Positions 51,671 to 60,345 of a stretch of 64,000 bases of DNA are shown here, in pieces (the first letter of the stretch is position 1; the number at the start of each line of letters is the position of its first letter). The position numbers were made by a program, and so were the translations under genes. The stretch is from UBA7916 sp036121365 (GTDB lineage Bacteria; Pseudomonadota; Gammaproteobacteria; Comchoanobacterales; Comchoanobacteraceae). Below the pieces are notes generated by a model. That model ran no database searches. It was not told the origin of the DNA and saw only the letters and a program-made list of their open reading frames with translations. The stretch spans positions 58,339-122,338 of the forward strand of contig JAZAFR010000029.1 in the NCBI GenBank assembly GCA_036121365.1. The letters are read 5' to 3'.

Positions 51671-52627
51671 ATGGTTGATGCTTGGTTACAGCGTGTGGGT
51701 CTGTCAACATTGGATGGTTTGGATTATATTGCCATCGTTGGTCCGACAGGGGTTGGAAAGTCTTCCTGTGCATTGATGTTGGCAAGGGCTTATCCCAATA
51801 AATTTGAAATTGTTTCTTGTGATTCTGTGCAAGTGTATAGAGGCTTGGATATAGGGAGTGCGAAGGTGTCAGAATCCATTCGCTCTGAAATTACGCATCA
51901 TCTCATAGACATTTGTGATGTGAATGAAAGATACAGTGCACAGCGTTTTGCATTGGATGCTAGAGATGCTATTGCTTGTATTAGAAAAAAAGGTAAGCGT
52001 GCGATTGTCGTTGGAGGCACTTTCTTGTACTTGCAGGCATTTTTAAGTGGATTGACGCCTGTGGATCAGATTTCTGCAGAGGCAACTGTCCATGTTTCTT
52101 CGCTCATCTCTGCAGGTCTGGATAAAGCTTGGTCGATTTTGCAAGAGGTTGATCCTGTGACGTCGCAACGCATTGATAAAAATGATAGATGTCGGATAGA
52201 GAGGGCGTTGTTGGTGTATTTTTCTACACAAAAAACCATCACTGAATGGCGAACTCAGCCAAGGCAAAAATGTCATGATTTTTCTGGTGTAACACTGGCA
52301 ATTTTACCAGATTGCAGAGAGCGTTTGAAAGCTCAGCTGGCTCTTAGATTTGATGCCATGCTGTCTGCTGGGTTGCTCAATGAGCTTTCATCTCTATTGC
52401 AGGAGTATCCTGAAATATCTCCTGACTTGCCGAGCATGCGTTCCATTGGTTATCGACAAGCACTGTTACATTTACGAGGAGAATTGAGTCATGATCAAAT
52501 GCGCCAAGATGCCATCACTGCAACTAGACGTTATTTAAAGAGGCAATTAACTTGGCTTCGATCTATGCCAGATGTTGACGCTTCTTTTTTGGGTGCTGAA
52601 GAATGGATGAAATATCTAAATGAGTGA
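51671..52627 (+). CDS. miaA: tRNA dimethylallyltransferase
   Basis: Adds the isopentenyl group to A37 of tRNAs reading UNN codons. It has 318 residues. Walker A GPTGVGKSS at about 25-33, SCDSVQVYRGLDIGSAK, HHLIDICDVNERYSA (DVx motif), VGGTFLYLQAF and MRSIGYRQALLHL are MiaA signatures. In most gammaproteobacteria hfq follows directly; here three accessory genes intervene. Confidence 0.97.
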   Translation: MVDAWLQRVGLSTLDGLDYIAIVGPTGVGKSSCALMLARAYPNKFEIVSCDSVQVYRGLDIGSAKVSESIRSEITHHLIDICDVNERYSAQRFALDARDAIACIRKKGKRAIVVGGTFLYLQAFLSGLTPVDQISAEATVHVSSLISAGLDKAWSILQEVDPVTSQRIDKNDRCRIERALLVYFSTQKTITEWRTQPRQKCHDFSGVTLAILPDCRERLKAQLALRFDAMLSAGLLNELSSLLQEYPEISPDLPSMRSIGYRQALLHLRGELSHDQMRQDAITATRRYLKRQLTWLRSMPDVDASFLGAEEWMKYLNE

Positions 52628-52631
52628 TTTT

Positions 52632-54368
52632 CTATCCGGTATTATTTGTTGCTGGGTTTGGTGGTGCTGGAGTTTTATGTTGATTTTCTTTGTTCTGTTC
52701 TACTGCATCATTTTGTAGTGATCTTTCTTGTTGTTTTTCTACTTGTGCTTGTGCATTTTCTGTTTGTTTTTGTGCTTCTTTAAGCTCTTCGTTTAGTGTT
52801 CTCTGTCTGGGACTTTCCATGTTACCTTGATTTTTGGCACCCGTATCCCACCCATTTTGTGCCACTGCTACTTTTCCTTTCTGTTGTGCTATGAATTTAT
52901 CTTTCTCTTCTTCCCATCTTTCTTCAACTGCATTTTGAACGGATTTTTTCAATTCTTCATGTGCTTGCGGCGACATTTTGTCAAAAGGTTGCATGTCTTT
53001 TTTGAACTGTTCATCGAATATTTTTTCCTTGTATAACTCTTTATATTTCTTTTCAATTTCTTTGGGGTCTTTGAGTTCTCTTTCTCTTATTGCTTCTTTG
53101 CTCTCAGTTGATATATCTTGTTGTCTATCTTCAAGTTCCATTTTTTCTTGTTCATTTTGTTCATTAAGTCCATCTTCTAATATCTCTTTGACAATTCTCG
53201 CTTGATTGATCTCGTCTTCAATAACTTCTCTGCTAGCTGTCATGCTTATGGGTGTTGTTTTCAGCTGACCTTCTAGTATTTTAATGTGTGCTTCAAGTCT
53301 TTCTATGTTATGTTGTTTTACTTCTTTTAGTGTTTCTTTCTCCACAGCACTAGCAGCACTTATTTGTCTGGTATCTTTCATGTGTGCTAAGGTCTCTTTT
53401 AATTCGTATTCTGGATCTTTTTCTGCAACTGTGGCTGTTTTTTGTTCAACTCTTTTTTTAAATTCTTCAAAGCTTTTATTTCCAGCTTTTTCGATCATCA
53501 TAACCCTTTTTTCACTGTCTGTCTCGTTCTCAAGTTCTGCTTCTAATGCGCCTGAAAATTTACGGAAAATCTCAATATGGTCATCTAAGTGCTTTTCACT
53601 GACATGAAAGTCTTCGCTGGTTAAACCCAACGCGTTTAATAAATTTATATTGGCTTCAATTCTTGCTTTCTCTTCAAGGTCTTCTACTTTTTCTTCCAAA
53701 GTTATAAGATTATTCTCATCTCCATAATCACGATCATTTCCCATTTTTAAGCCAAAATATAGTTCACATCTTACTTTTCTGTCTTTTTTTATACTTTTTT
53801 TATTTGCCATTGGTTGCATTGCCGCAATCATGATGCTTTCAAGCATAACCTCTTCTACCCAAATTACTTTTGCTTGTAAATAATTTCCTTGTTTTTGCAG
53901 TTGTTTTCTTACATTTTCTTTTCTTTTTCTTTCCTCTTTGGCTGCGTTGAATTGTTGTTTTGCATATTCACTGTCTTCAGTTTGATTTCTATCGTCGCGC
54001 CAAGTCCAATAATTATACATACTTTCATTGGTGTCTCTAATACTTTCGAGTTCAACAAATGTTATGGGCTTTACGCTCTCTTCCTCCATTATTGTTTTTA
54101 TTTCCTCTTTATCAAGTATCGTGTCCTCGTCTGTTCCAATAACAGGTGTTCCAATAACAGGTGTTCCAACAACAGGTGTTTTAACAATAGGTGATCCTGA
54201 AATAGGTGATTCAGCAACAGGGTTTGAAACAGGTTCTCCAACACTCTTCCCAGAAATATCTTTTTCTGTATTCACAGGCGATTTCTCAGTACTATTATTT
54301 GATTCTAATTTTTTACCATCTGTGTTATCTATTACTTTATCCTGATTGCCTTCTATCTTTTTTGCCAT
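52632..54368 (-). CDS. Large coiled-coil acidic/basic repeat protein (effector-like ORFan)
   Basis: No family recognised. ATG 54368 gives 578 residues; the TTG at 54404 lies further upstream without support. The N-terminal ~80 residues include about six 5-residue repeats of the type (T/S)PVIG, encoded by a 15-bp tandem array. Residues about 130-560 are almost entirely charged helix with long heptad-like Lys/Glu/Gln runs, predicted coiled coil, and the C-terminus is Gln/Asn/Pro-rich. There is no signal peptide or membrane segment. Such long coiled coils are common among Dot/Icm effectors and structural proteins; nothing here decides between them. It separates miaA from hfq. Confidence 0.65.
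   Translation of the reverse strand: MAKKIEGNQDKVIDNTDGKKLESNNSTEKSPVNTEKDISGKSVGEPVSNPVAESPISGSPIVKTPVVGTPVIGTPVIGTDEDTILDKEEIKTIMEEESVKPITFVELESIRDTNESMYNYWTWRDDRNQTEDSEYAKQQFNAAKEERKRKENVRKQLQKQGNYLQAKVIWVEEVMLESIMIAAMQPMANKKSIKKDRKVRCELYFGLKMGNDRDYGDENNLITLEEKVEDLEEKARIEANINLLNALGLTSEDFHVSEKHLDDHIEIFRKFSGALEAELENETDSEKRVMMIEKAGNKSFEEFKKRVEQKTATVAEKDPEYELKETLAHMKDTRQISAASAVEKETLKEVKQHNIERLEAHIKILEGQLKTTPISMTASREVIEDEINQARIVKEILEDGLNEQNEQEKMELEDRQQDISTESKEAIRERELKDPKEIEKKYKELYKEKIFDEQFKKDMQPFDKMSPQAHEELKKSVQNAVEERWEEEKDKFIAQQKGKVAVAQNGWDTGAKNQGNMESPRQRTLNEELKEAQKQTENAQAQVEKQQERSLQNDAVEQNKENQHKTPAPPNPATNNTG
54133..54222. repeat. Six-unit 15-bp tandem repeat
   Basis: Units of the type GTTCCAATAACAGGT start at 54133, 54148, 54163, 54178, 54193 and 54208, increasingly diverged. 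They are in frame with the minus-strand gene and encode the PVIGT-like pentapeptides. Confidence 0.9.
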
Positions 54369-54626
54369 ACCGAATATCCAAATGTTTTGCTCTATATAGT
54401 CCAATTATTGCGTGTTGTCTCAAATAATGTATATTTTTTTGCTTTTTTAGAGTATTGATCTCTTCGGTCTATTTGACCATTTATGAACTGATCACTCTAA
54501 ACAATGTTTTCAATCTAAATGTTTGTCTTTTATCTTGTTTGTACTCTGTGTTTTTTCTTGAATGTGATTTGTTTTTTTGATTTACTTGAGCTTAATGATG
54601 GTTTTATATGTTTAGATGGGAGGAGT

Positions 54627-55184
54627 ATGAATTATTCAAAAACTCAGGGGCAAGTTTTGTCAAAAATGATTGTGATTGGTTTATTTTGTGTTTTTTTGTA
54701 TGTTGTCGGTCTGTGGTATGATCCGTTTTACTTTCCTGAAGGGTTAGACTTTGTATCGCGTTGCGAGTCCTTTTTTCCTTTTTTGCTCTGTCTTGCAATG
54801 CCTTTACTGATTGCCATTATGCGCGTGGCCAGATATCGTTTTTTTCATAAAAATGTCATAGATGCAGCTGAGCAAAGTCATAATAAGGTGGATAAAAATT
54901 TGTTAGTTTTGCAATCACTACTGACCAATACATTGGAGCAAGTCGTACTGGCATTGTGTGTGTACTTGTGTTGGCTTGCATTGGCGCCATCAGAGGACTT
55001 GTCTGTGATTTGTCTCTCAGCATTGGCTTTTTTGTTCGGGCGTGTCTTGTTTTTTATTGGTTATAAATATGGGGCAGGGGCCCGTTCCCTGGGCTTCATT
55101 CTAACTTTTTATCCACAAGTTCTCCTTATCTTACACATGCTTGTCGTTTATGTGTTGCTGCCGTTTTGCTTCTATACGATCTAG
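54627..55184 (+). CDS. MAPEG-like membrane protein
   Basis: 185 residues from ATG 54627, preceded by GGGAGGAG. The frame opens earlier at 54519 without a ribosome binding site. There are about four hydrophobic segments. Features recall MAPEG eicosanoid/glutathione-metabolism proteins: LLTNTLEQVVLAL (Asn/Glu in a helix) and GRVLFFIGYKYGAGARSLGF (Arg-Gly-Tyr-Gly region). Relatives in bacteria are mostly uncharacterised. It lies between two accessory minus-strand genes. Confidence 0.6.
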   Translation: MNYSKTQGQVLSKMIVIGLFCVFLYVVGLWYDPFYFPEGLDFVSRCESFFPFLLCLAMPLLIAIMRVARYRFFHKNVIDAAEQSHNKVDKNLLVLQSLLTNTLEQVVLALCVYLCWLALAPSEDLSVICLSALAFLFGRVLFFIGYKYGAGARSLGFILTFYPQVLLILHMLVVYVLLPFCFYTI

Positions 55185-55220
55185 TTTTTTTTGCTTGTAT
55201 TCAATGACGCTAGATTCTTT

Positions 55221-55634
55221 TTAACCTCCCATAGCGCCCATTCCAGGAGGTGTCAATTTAGGCTTTTGTATGATTTCGACTTTAGGTGTAGGTGCCAGCT
55301 TCATTTTGAGATCAAAACTTTCCGTTAGTTCTTTTGTTAGTCGTTGTTTTTGATATATTGTATCCTTTATTTTTCCCATTTGAGGTCTAAGCTCGGGTTT
55401 TTGTAAAATCCCTGCTGTTAGATCATCCAGCAAGCTTTCTAATAGATTAGGTTTTGGTCTGGGTTCTAGTCTCGGTTTTGGTTTTGGTTCTGGTTTTGGT
55501 TCTGGTTTTGGTTTAGGTGTTCCAACTATCGTTCTCTTTCCAAAATGATATTTCAGTTCTGTCTTTTTTTCTTCCTGTCTCTTTTTTAGGATTTCCTTTA
55601 ATTTTTCTAATGTTAATTTATTCTCGTTGCCCAT
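55221..55634 (-). CDS. Lys-Pro/Glu-Pro repeat protein
   Basis: No family recognised. It has 137 residues, ATG 55634, with AAGGAG 7 bases upstream. After a basic helical N-terminus (about 1-35) comes a KPKPEPKPEPKPKP stretch (about 41-62) predicted to form an extended polyproline-type linker, then an amphipathic helix region and a Gly-Met-rich tail PPGMGAMGG. TonB-like proteins have similar Pro-Lys linkers, but there is no membrane anchor or TonB C-terminal domain here. It is an accessory gene directly before hfq. Confidence 0.6.
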   Translation of the reverse strand: MGNENKLTLEKLKEILKKRQEEKKTELKYHFGKRTIVGTPKPKPEPKPEPKPKPRLEPRPKPNLLESLLDDLTAGILQKPELRPQMGKIKDTIYQKQRLTKELTESFDLKMKLAPTPKVEIIQKPKLTPPGMGAMGG

Positions 55635-55944
55635 ATCATTCTCCTTTTTAGTTCTTATTACTTATATAGACCATTTTTTCTTATTTTGCAGATTTAATAT
55701 TATTTTAATTTTCTGTCTATATTCTAGAGTTAGTAATAATGCACAAATGTGGGTTTTGGTTTTGAATATATGTGAGAAATTCATTCTTGCTCTTGTGCGC
55801 TTTTGATTAAAAATGTTCTTTCGTGCTTTTAAGTTGTAAAAGGGGTGACATGCCCTTTGAATCTGTGTTAAAATGACATAAGATTTAGCATAATCGATAT
55901 AGATATTTTAATGTTAACCATTACAAGATGTAAAGGAGAGAAAA
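55635..55944. other. Intergenic region upstream of hfq
   Basis: 310 bases between divergent genes, containing the hfq promoter in its right half. No gene or RNA was recognised elsewhere. Confidence 0.4.
55857..55884 (+). promoter_or_regulatory. Possible hfq promoter
   Basis: TTGAAT (55857-55862) and TAAGAT (55879-55884) with 16-nt spacer, about 60 bases before ATG 55945. A second weak -10 (CATAAT) lies about 15 bases further on. Confidence 0.35.
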
Positions 55945-56268
55945 ATGCAAGCTCAGGGAGAAATAACACAGGCTGAACTGTCCACTAAAGGACACCCGAT
56001 ACAAGAACCTTTTTTAAATGCATTGCGTCGTCAAAGAGTGCCAGTTGCAGTCTATTTGACTAACGGAATTAAACTGCAGGGCGTTGTTGCTGGATTTGAT
56101 GAAGCAGTGATTTTACTAAAAAACAATACAAAGCAAATGGTATACAAGCATGCAATTGCAACAGTTGTTCCTTCACGTAATATCATTTGGCACGATATGG
56201 AAGACGGCCAAGGTGGTAGTCAACAGCATTTAGTGCAAGACGATCAAGATTCAATAGAGAACTATTAG
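55945..56268 (+). CDS. hfq: RNA-binding protein Hfq
   Basis: Hexameric Sm-like chaperone for small RNA-mRNA pairing. It has 107 residues. The Sm core is intact: IQEPFLNALRRQRVPVAVYLTNGIKLQGVVAGFDEAVILL and the Sm2 motif YKHAIATVVPSR. The N-terminus is extended by about 15 residues before the usual KG.. start. AGGAGAG precedes ATG 55945. hflX begins 4 bases after the stop. Confidence 0.97.
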   Translation: MQAQGEITQAELSTKGHPIQEPFLNALRRQRVPVAVYLTNGIKLQGVVAGFDEAVILLKNNTKQMVYKHAIATVVPSRNIIWHDMEDGQGGSQQHLVQDDQDSIENY

Positions 56269-56272
56269 TCCT

Positions 56273-57331
56273 TTGAACATAGTTGTCTTATGTATAGGCA
56301 AGAGCCGCTATGGTCAGATAGATGAAGTCAAGGAATTTCTTCATCTAGCAGAGTCCAACGACTTCAAAGTTACTTATTTGGCCCTAGCGGTAGTCAATAC
56401 TCCCTCCCCAAATACTTACATACATTCGGGTTATTTGAGACATATGCAGTCTGTCTGTCTTGATCTTAAACCAGATTTCGTCGTGTGTAATATTGCATTA
56501 AAATCACGTTATCAGCGCAACCTAGAGAAATATTTAAAAGCTAAATTACTTGATAGAACGGAGATACTATTGAGCTTGTTTGAAAAACGAGCCACTTCTG
56601 CTGCGGGTAAACTGCAGGTTGAACTTGCTAGACTCTCCTACATGCAAACAAAACTGGTGCGAGGTTGGACCCACCTTGAAAGGCAAAGAGGTGGAATAGG
56701 ATTGAGAGGCGGCCCTGGAGAAACTCAAATAGAGGTCGATAGACGCATATTGCGTGAAAATATCCATAAGACCAAAAAGAAGCTAGATAAGCTAACCAAA
56801 ACTCGCAACTTGAATAGACAGAGACGCCAGAACGATTCTACTTATGTGATTTCTTTGGTGGGTTATACCAATGCCGGTAAATCAACTTTTTTTAATCTCG
56901 TCACAGAAGAAAAAACTTGGGCAAATGATCAGCTATTTGCGACTTTAGATCCACTTGTTCGCAATGTGAATTTGCCAAACATTCATAAAAATACCCTGCT
57001 TGTAGATACTGTTGGTTTTATGCGAGATCTTCCCAAAGAGCTGTTAACCGCATTTCATTCTACTCTAGAAGAAATTTGCTTCAGCGACCTCATTTTGCAT
57101 ATTATAGATTGTTCTGATCCAGAAATGTCAGAAAAAATTGAGAGCGTAGAGGCGACATTGCAGACAATAGGAATTGATGGGATTCCTGTTCTTAAAGTCT
57201 TCAATAAATCTGATCTAAATCCCGGTTTCAAAGTTGATATTAAAAATAACGCATGTATGATCTCCGCACACACTAAATCATCCTGTCATGATTTGTATCA
57301 ATTGCTTGCTAAGTTTGCGAATAATCAATAG
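56273..57331 (+). CDS. hflX: GTPase HflX (short N-terminus)
   Basis: Ribosome-splitting GTPase. It has 352 residues against about 425 in E. coli; the N-terminal region is shortened. G1 is GYTNAGKST (about 200-208), G3 is DTVGFMRDLP, G4 is FNKSD. The family signature GERGGIGLRGGPGETQIEVD-like segment is GIGLRGGPGETQIEVDRR. The start is TTG at 56273, 4 bases after the hfq stop, indicating translational coupling; there is no obvious ribosome binding site. hflKC, normally next, lie about 3.9 kb away. Confidence 0.93.
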   Translation: MNIVVLCIGKSRYGQIDEVKEFLHLAESNDFKVTYLALAVVNTPSPNTYIHSGYLRHMQSVCLDLKPDFVVCNIALKSRYQRNLEKYLKAKLLDRTEILLSLFEKRATSAAGKLQVELARLSYMQTKLVRGWTHLERQRGGIGLRGGPGETQIEVDRRILRENIHKTKKKLDKLTKTRNLNRQRRQNDSTYVISLVGYTNAGKSTFFNLVTEEKTWANDQLFATLDPLVRNVNLPNIHKNTLLVDTVGFMRDLPKELLTAFHSTLEEICFSDLILHIIDCSDPEMSEKIESVEATLQTIGIDGIPVLKVFNKSDLNPGFKVDIKNNACMISAHTKSSCHDLYQLLAKFANNQ

Positions 57332-57460
57332 TTCTTATCTTATACACTCAGTTGGCTGTTTTTCATTATTCTTATTCTCATAGAAATGATCTGTTTTTAA
57401 TTGCTTGCGTATTTGTTTTTTTTATTCTACTATTAAGATATACAAATATATGAGTTAATA

Positions 57461-59500
57461 ATGACTTTATTAAGCGAACTATCCAATCTTAATTTTTTTC
57501 AGAAAACCAGCGAGGCTCCATTCTTAAAACAGGCCAAAGCTAAAGCGTATGAACATCAACGTGCTATAAAGGAATCCTTGTCACAACGTTTTGAGAATGT
57601 CACTGTTGCGCTTTATCCTGATCTTGATTCGGACATTCAAACCATTCTCTCACATTTTAGATTTTTTGTAGAGCTTCAACAATCAAACTATTTCACCTTA
57701 TATGAAAAAAACCAACATTATCTGAATGTTCTCGCTGTGTTTAAAAGTGATGAGGCATTTTATAATGACCATCGCGATTCCATTGATTTGTTAAACTCGC
57801 AATTGGAGCAAAATGGTGAAGGTAGAGTTACTTTTTTAAATCTTTGTAGGGCTTATGTTTCTCATTTTAAGAGTAACCATGTCTTCGAGGCTTTATTGCA
57901 AAAGATCAAAGGCCCCAATCATAAAAGTATCAACACAATGCTTTCTAAAATTCATGACTCAAAAGATGATCTCATTGCTGCAGAAGCACTATTTTCAGAA
58001 AAAGTAAAAACAGTTGAAACTTGGGATGATTCACAGAAAAGTCTTTTTCCTGTGATGTTCAATAAAATTGGTTGTGGTTTGAAGTCCGTCTTTGACCCTG
58101 TTAAGGGTATTTTTGCGGATACTACTAAAGTAGAAACGGCATCGGATAATGAATTCCCAAATCTTTGGAGCTTTGATTTCAGTCATGACGATTACGACGT
58201 GTTGCTTGAATTGTCAATTGAGTCAGCATTTTTAAGTGGCAAAGAAAGTAACACGGAAGATTTCTCCCTCGCAGTCCGTGAAAAGTTGATTGCCTGCAAT
58301 ACATTGCCCAATGGTTTTTCTGATTTTCAAAACGATCAATCTATTTGTCATTTTGACAAGAAAGACAATGCTTTTTTTGGTACAGATAAACCCAGAGGCC
58401 TGAGTACTTTTCTCACACTTCTAGAAAAATATTTGGGTATACCAACTTCCTCATCTGATGTCGATTCTTATGAATCTTCTTCAATTTGTAAGTTTAGATT
58501 GCCTGAAGAGCTCAATACTGAAAGTTGGCTTGTAACTTTTTATAAAGATCATTTTTTCCCTTTCCTCAATTATGATGAAGGTCAAAATGTAGGCTATATC
58601 AGTATGCCAACAGGTGGTTATGAATTTGGACGCTCTGATTGCTCGTCTTTTTTATCAGAGTTACTGAAGGCCAGTACTTTTCTTGATCGTCGATTGTCCA
58701 CTCGTGATTTCTATTTGCACCAGAAAGCACAAGAGTCAGAGTCCTATGTTACAAGTGCAGAGAAAAAGGTCAGTGATGATTTGTCTGTCTGTTTGGTCCC
58801 TGTTTCTTGGTCTCAAGTACAGCCTGGTGATGTCTATTTGAAAGTTAGAGGGTCAGGAGAATTCTTTGGACACCCTTTACCCAGTGATTATGATGAAAGC
58901 TCTAATAAACATCACAGTCGTGCTGGCCATGTTGGTATTGTTTCTGAGAGGTCTTGGCGTTTATTTTTACAACAAAAATTATTTGAAATTAATGACAAGT
59001 TAAAACCTGTAAAAGTTTTAAAGAATTCTTTTGCAGTTCTCGCTTCATATGTTCCAGACACACTCTCAAATAAATTTGATAAATATCGCCGGGATGCTGC
59101 TAAACAATATGGGCGTTTGATAGAAGTAAAAAATGAAAATCAGTATATCTCCTATGTAGAAAGTGCCGCTGGCTCATTTATCACACGTGCTAATGGATTT
59201 TCCTTTGTGCAATCGATGGCCTCTAAGCTTGAAGAATTTAAATCCTGGCTCAGTGCAGATGTTGCTCATGTTTCATTGAATAGAGATTTAGAAGCCAATG
59301 GATCAGAAGGTTATGTTGAGAAAAGGGTACCCAGTAAATCCCCAGTAGCCGACTCTTCTGTTTCTATTTGTTTTTTTAGGGCCGTACCTAAGGAATCTCT
59401 ACTAGACTTTGATCAGGAGAAAGGCATAGAATATACGGTCAGTGATGCTGATAAATTCAAATGCTTACTATCAGAAACTATTCAATGTGCTGTTTCATAG
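57461..59500 (+). CDS. Large protein with NlpC/P60-type cysteine hydrolase domain; effector candidate
   Basis: 679 residues with no signal peptide. The N-terminal ~330 residues are unrecognised helical sequence. The C-terminal half has a papain-fold signature: Cys394 in FGRSDCSSFLSELLK and His490 in SRAGHVGIVSERS, with a PGDVYLK segment before it. The order Cys-(DV)-His, with PGD before the His, is characteristic of NlpC/P60 and related cell-wall or amidase enzymes. Lack of a Sec signal makes a periplasmic peptidoglycan role less likely. A translocated amidase/deamidase-like effector is the alternative. It sits inside the hflX-hflK interval, driven by its own upstream region. Confidence 0.65.
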   Translation: MTLLSELSNLNFFQKTSEAPFLKQAKAKAYEHQRAIKESLSQRFENVTVALYPDLDSDIQTILSHFRFFVELQQSNYFTLYEKNQHYLNVLAVFKSDEAFYNDHRDSIDLLNSQLEQNGEGRVTFLNLCRAYVSHFKSNHVFEALLQKIKGPNHKSINTMLSKIHDSKDDLIAAEALFSEKVKTVETWDDSQKSLFPVMFNKIGCGLKSVFDPVKGIFADTTKVETASDNEFPNLWSFDFSHDDYDVLLELSIESAFLSGKESNTEDFSLAVREKLIACNTLPNGFSDFQNDQSICHFDKKDNAFFGTDKPRGLSTFLTLLEKYLGIPTSSSDVDSYESSSICKFRLPEELNTESWLVTFYKDHFFPFLNYDEGQNVGYISMPTGGYEFGRSDCSSFLSELLKASTFLDRRLSTRDFYLHQKAQESESYVTSAEKKVSDDLSVCLVPVSWSQVQPGDVYLKVRGSGEFFGHPLPSDYDESSNKHHSRAGHVGIVSERSWRLFLQQKLFEINDKLKPVKVLKNSFAVLASYVPDTLSNKFDKYRRDAAKQYGRLIEVKNENQYISYVESAAGSFITRANGFSFVQSMASKLEEFKSWLSADVAHVSLNRDLEANGSEGYVEKRVPSKSPVADSSVSICFFRAVPKESLLDFDQEKGIEYTVSDADKFKCLLSETIQCAVS

Positions 59501-59522
59501 TTTCTGTACGATCATACCTCTG

Positions 59523-59563
59523 AGAGCGTTATGTTGCATTTTCCATATGCATCATAATGCTCT
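59523..59563 (+). terminator. Long imperfect hairpin, probable terminator
   Basis: AGAGCGTTATGTTGCAT (59523-59539) pairs with ATGCATCATAATGCTCT (59547-59563) across a 7-nt loop, with one mismatch and one G-T. No T-run follows directly, so Rho-independent termination is uncertain. It could also protect the mRNA 3' end. Confidence 0.4.
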
Positions 59564-59811
59564 TGTGAGCAAGATATTTTGTTGTGAAGTTTGCTTGTTT
59601 AACTGATTCTTTAATTTAAGATGGTTAGCAATATAAGACAATCAAAAAGCCACATGTCACATTTACACTGTCATTTTCTTTATTCTATCATGATAGTTTT
59701 TTGGGTTACGTCAACTGGAATTGTGTAATAGGCTTTTTGTTAATCAGTGTTTTTATCCATTTAATGTCAAATGGCTATATTTTCACTACAAAAAAGTGCA
59801 TATAATTTATC

Positions 59812-59856
59812 TTTTGATCTGCAATTTGATCTGCAATTTGATCTGCAATTTGATCT
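59812..59856. repeat. 12-bp tandem repeat (GCAATTTGATCT)
   Basis: Three exact units at 59821-59832, 59833-59844 and 59845-59856, preceded by a partial TTTTGATCT. Each unit contains a Dam-type GATC. It lies in a non-coding interval near a TATAAT at 59801-59806. Confidence 0.9.
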
Positions 59857-59897
59857 GATTTTTTGGACCGTGAATGCTTGGATGATGACACTGAATA

Positions 59898-60263
59898 TCA
59901 TCCCTGTGCTTTGTTAATTTTGTCCAATAGTGACTCAATTGTTTCCTCAGTCAGCTCTTTTTGAATTGTTAACTTATTTGCTATTCGTTTATATTGAAGT
60001 AGTGTTTTTTTATAAGCGTCCAATTCGCTGCTATGTATTGTATCTTTATTCTCTGTCAAATATTTTTTAATTACTTCTGAGTGCTCTCTGATGGTGTTTA
60101 TTTTATTGAAACGATATGCAGCAATGGCTAGCATATAACATTCAATTACAATCCATCCCGATACGATGAATATACTAGCAGCTGTAACTATGATTAATCC
60201 AGTGCTAATGGGTCTGTTTTTCAATATATCCTTCAATTTTGAACCTTTTTTTCCATAATTCAA
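59898..60263 (-). CDS. Small membrane-anchored ORFan
   Basis: 121 residues with TTG as the only usable start; an in-frame TAG lies just upstream. A long hydrophobic stretch at about 20-50 (GLIIVTAASIFIVSGWIVIE and on) forms one or two membrane helices after a basic N-terminus. The remaining 70 residues are charged helix with heptad spacing, probably a cytoplasmic coiled coil. No family recognised, and the start is uncertain. Confidence 0.45.
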   Translation of the reverse strand: MNYGKKGSKLKDILKNRPISTGLIIVTAASIFIVSGWIVIECYMLAIAAYRFNKINTIREHSEVIKKYLTENKDTIHSSELDAYKKTLLQYKRIANKLTIQKELTEETIESLLDKINKAQG

Positions 60264-60345
60264 TGGTTTTGTTTTTAATGTTGTGAGCTTTGGGTACTAT
60301 TGCCAAAGCAAACAACGACAACTGGCTGGGTTTGATGATTGTGTC

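Larger units (their letters stand above)
59501..59897. other. Intergenic region with hairpin and short tandem repeats
   Basis: 397 bases between convergent genes. It holds a long hairpin at 59523-59563 and a 12-bp tandem array at 59812-59856. No gene was recognised. Confidence 0.6.

Noticed and set aside
59812..59856. CRISPR array
   Set aside because: Units are 12 bp, contiguous and without spacers, and no cas gene is present.
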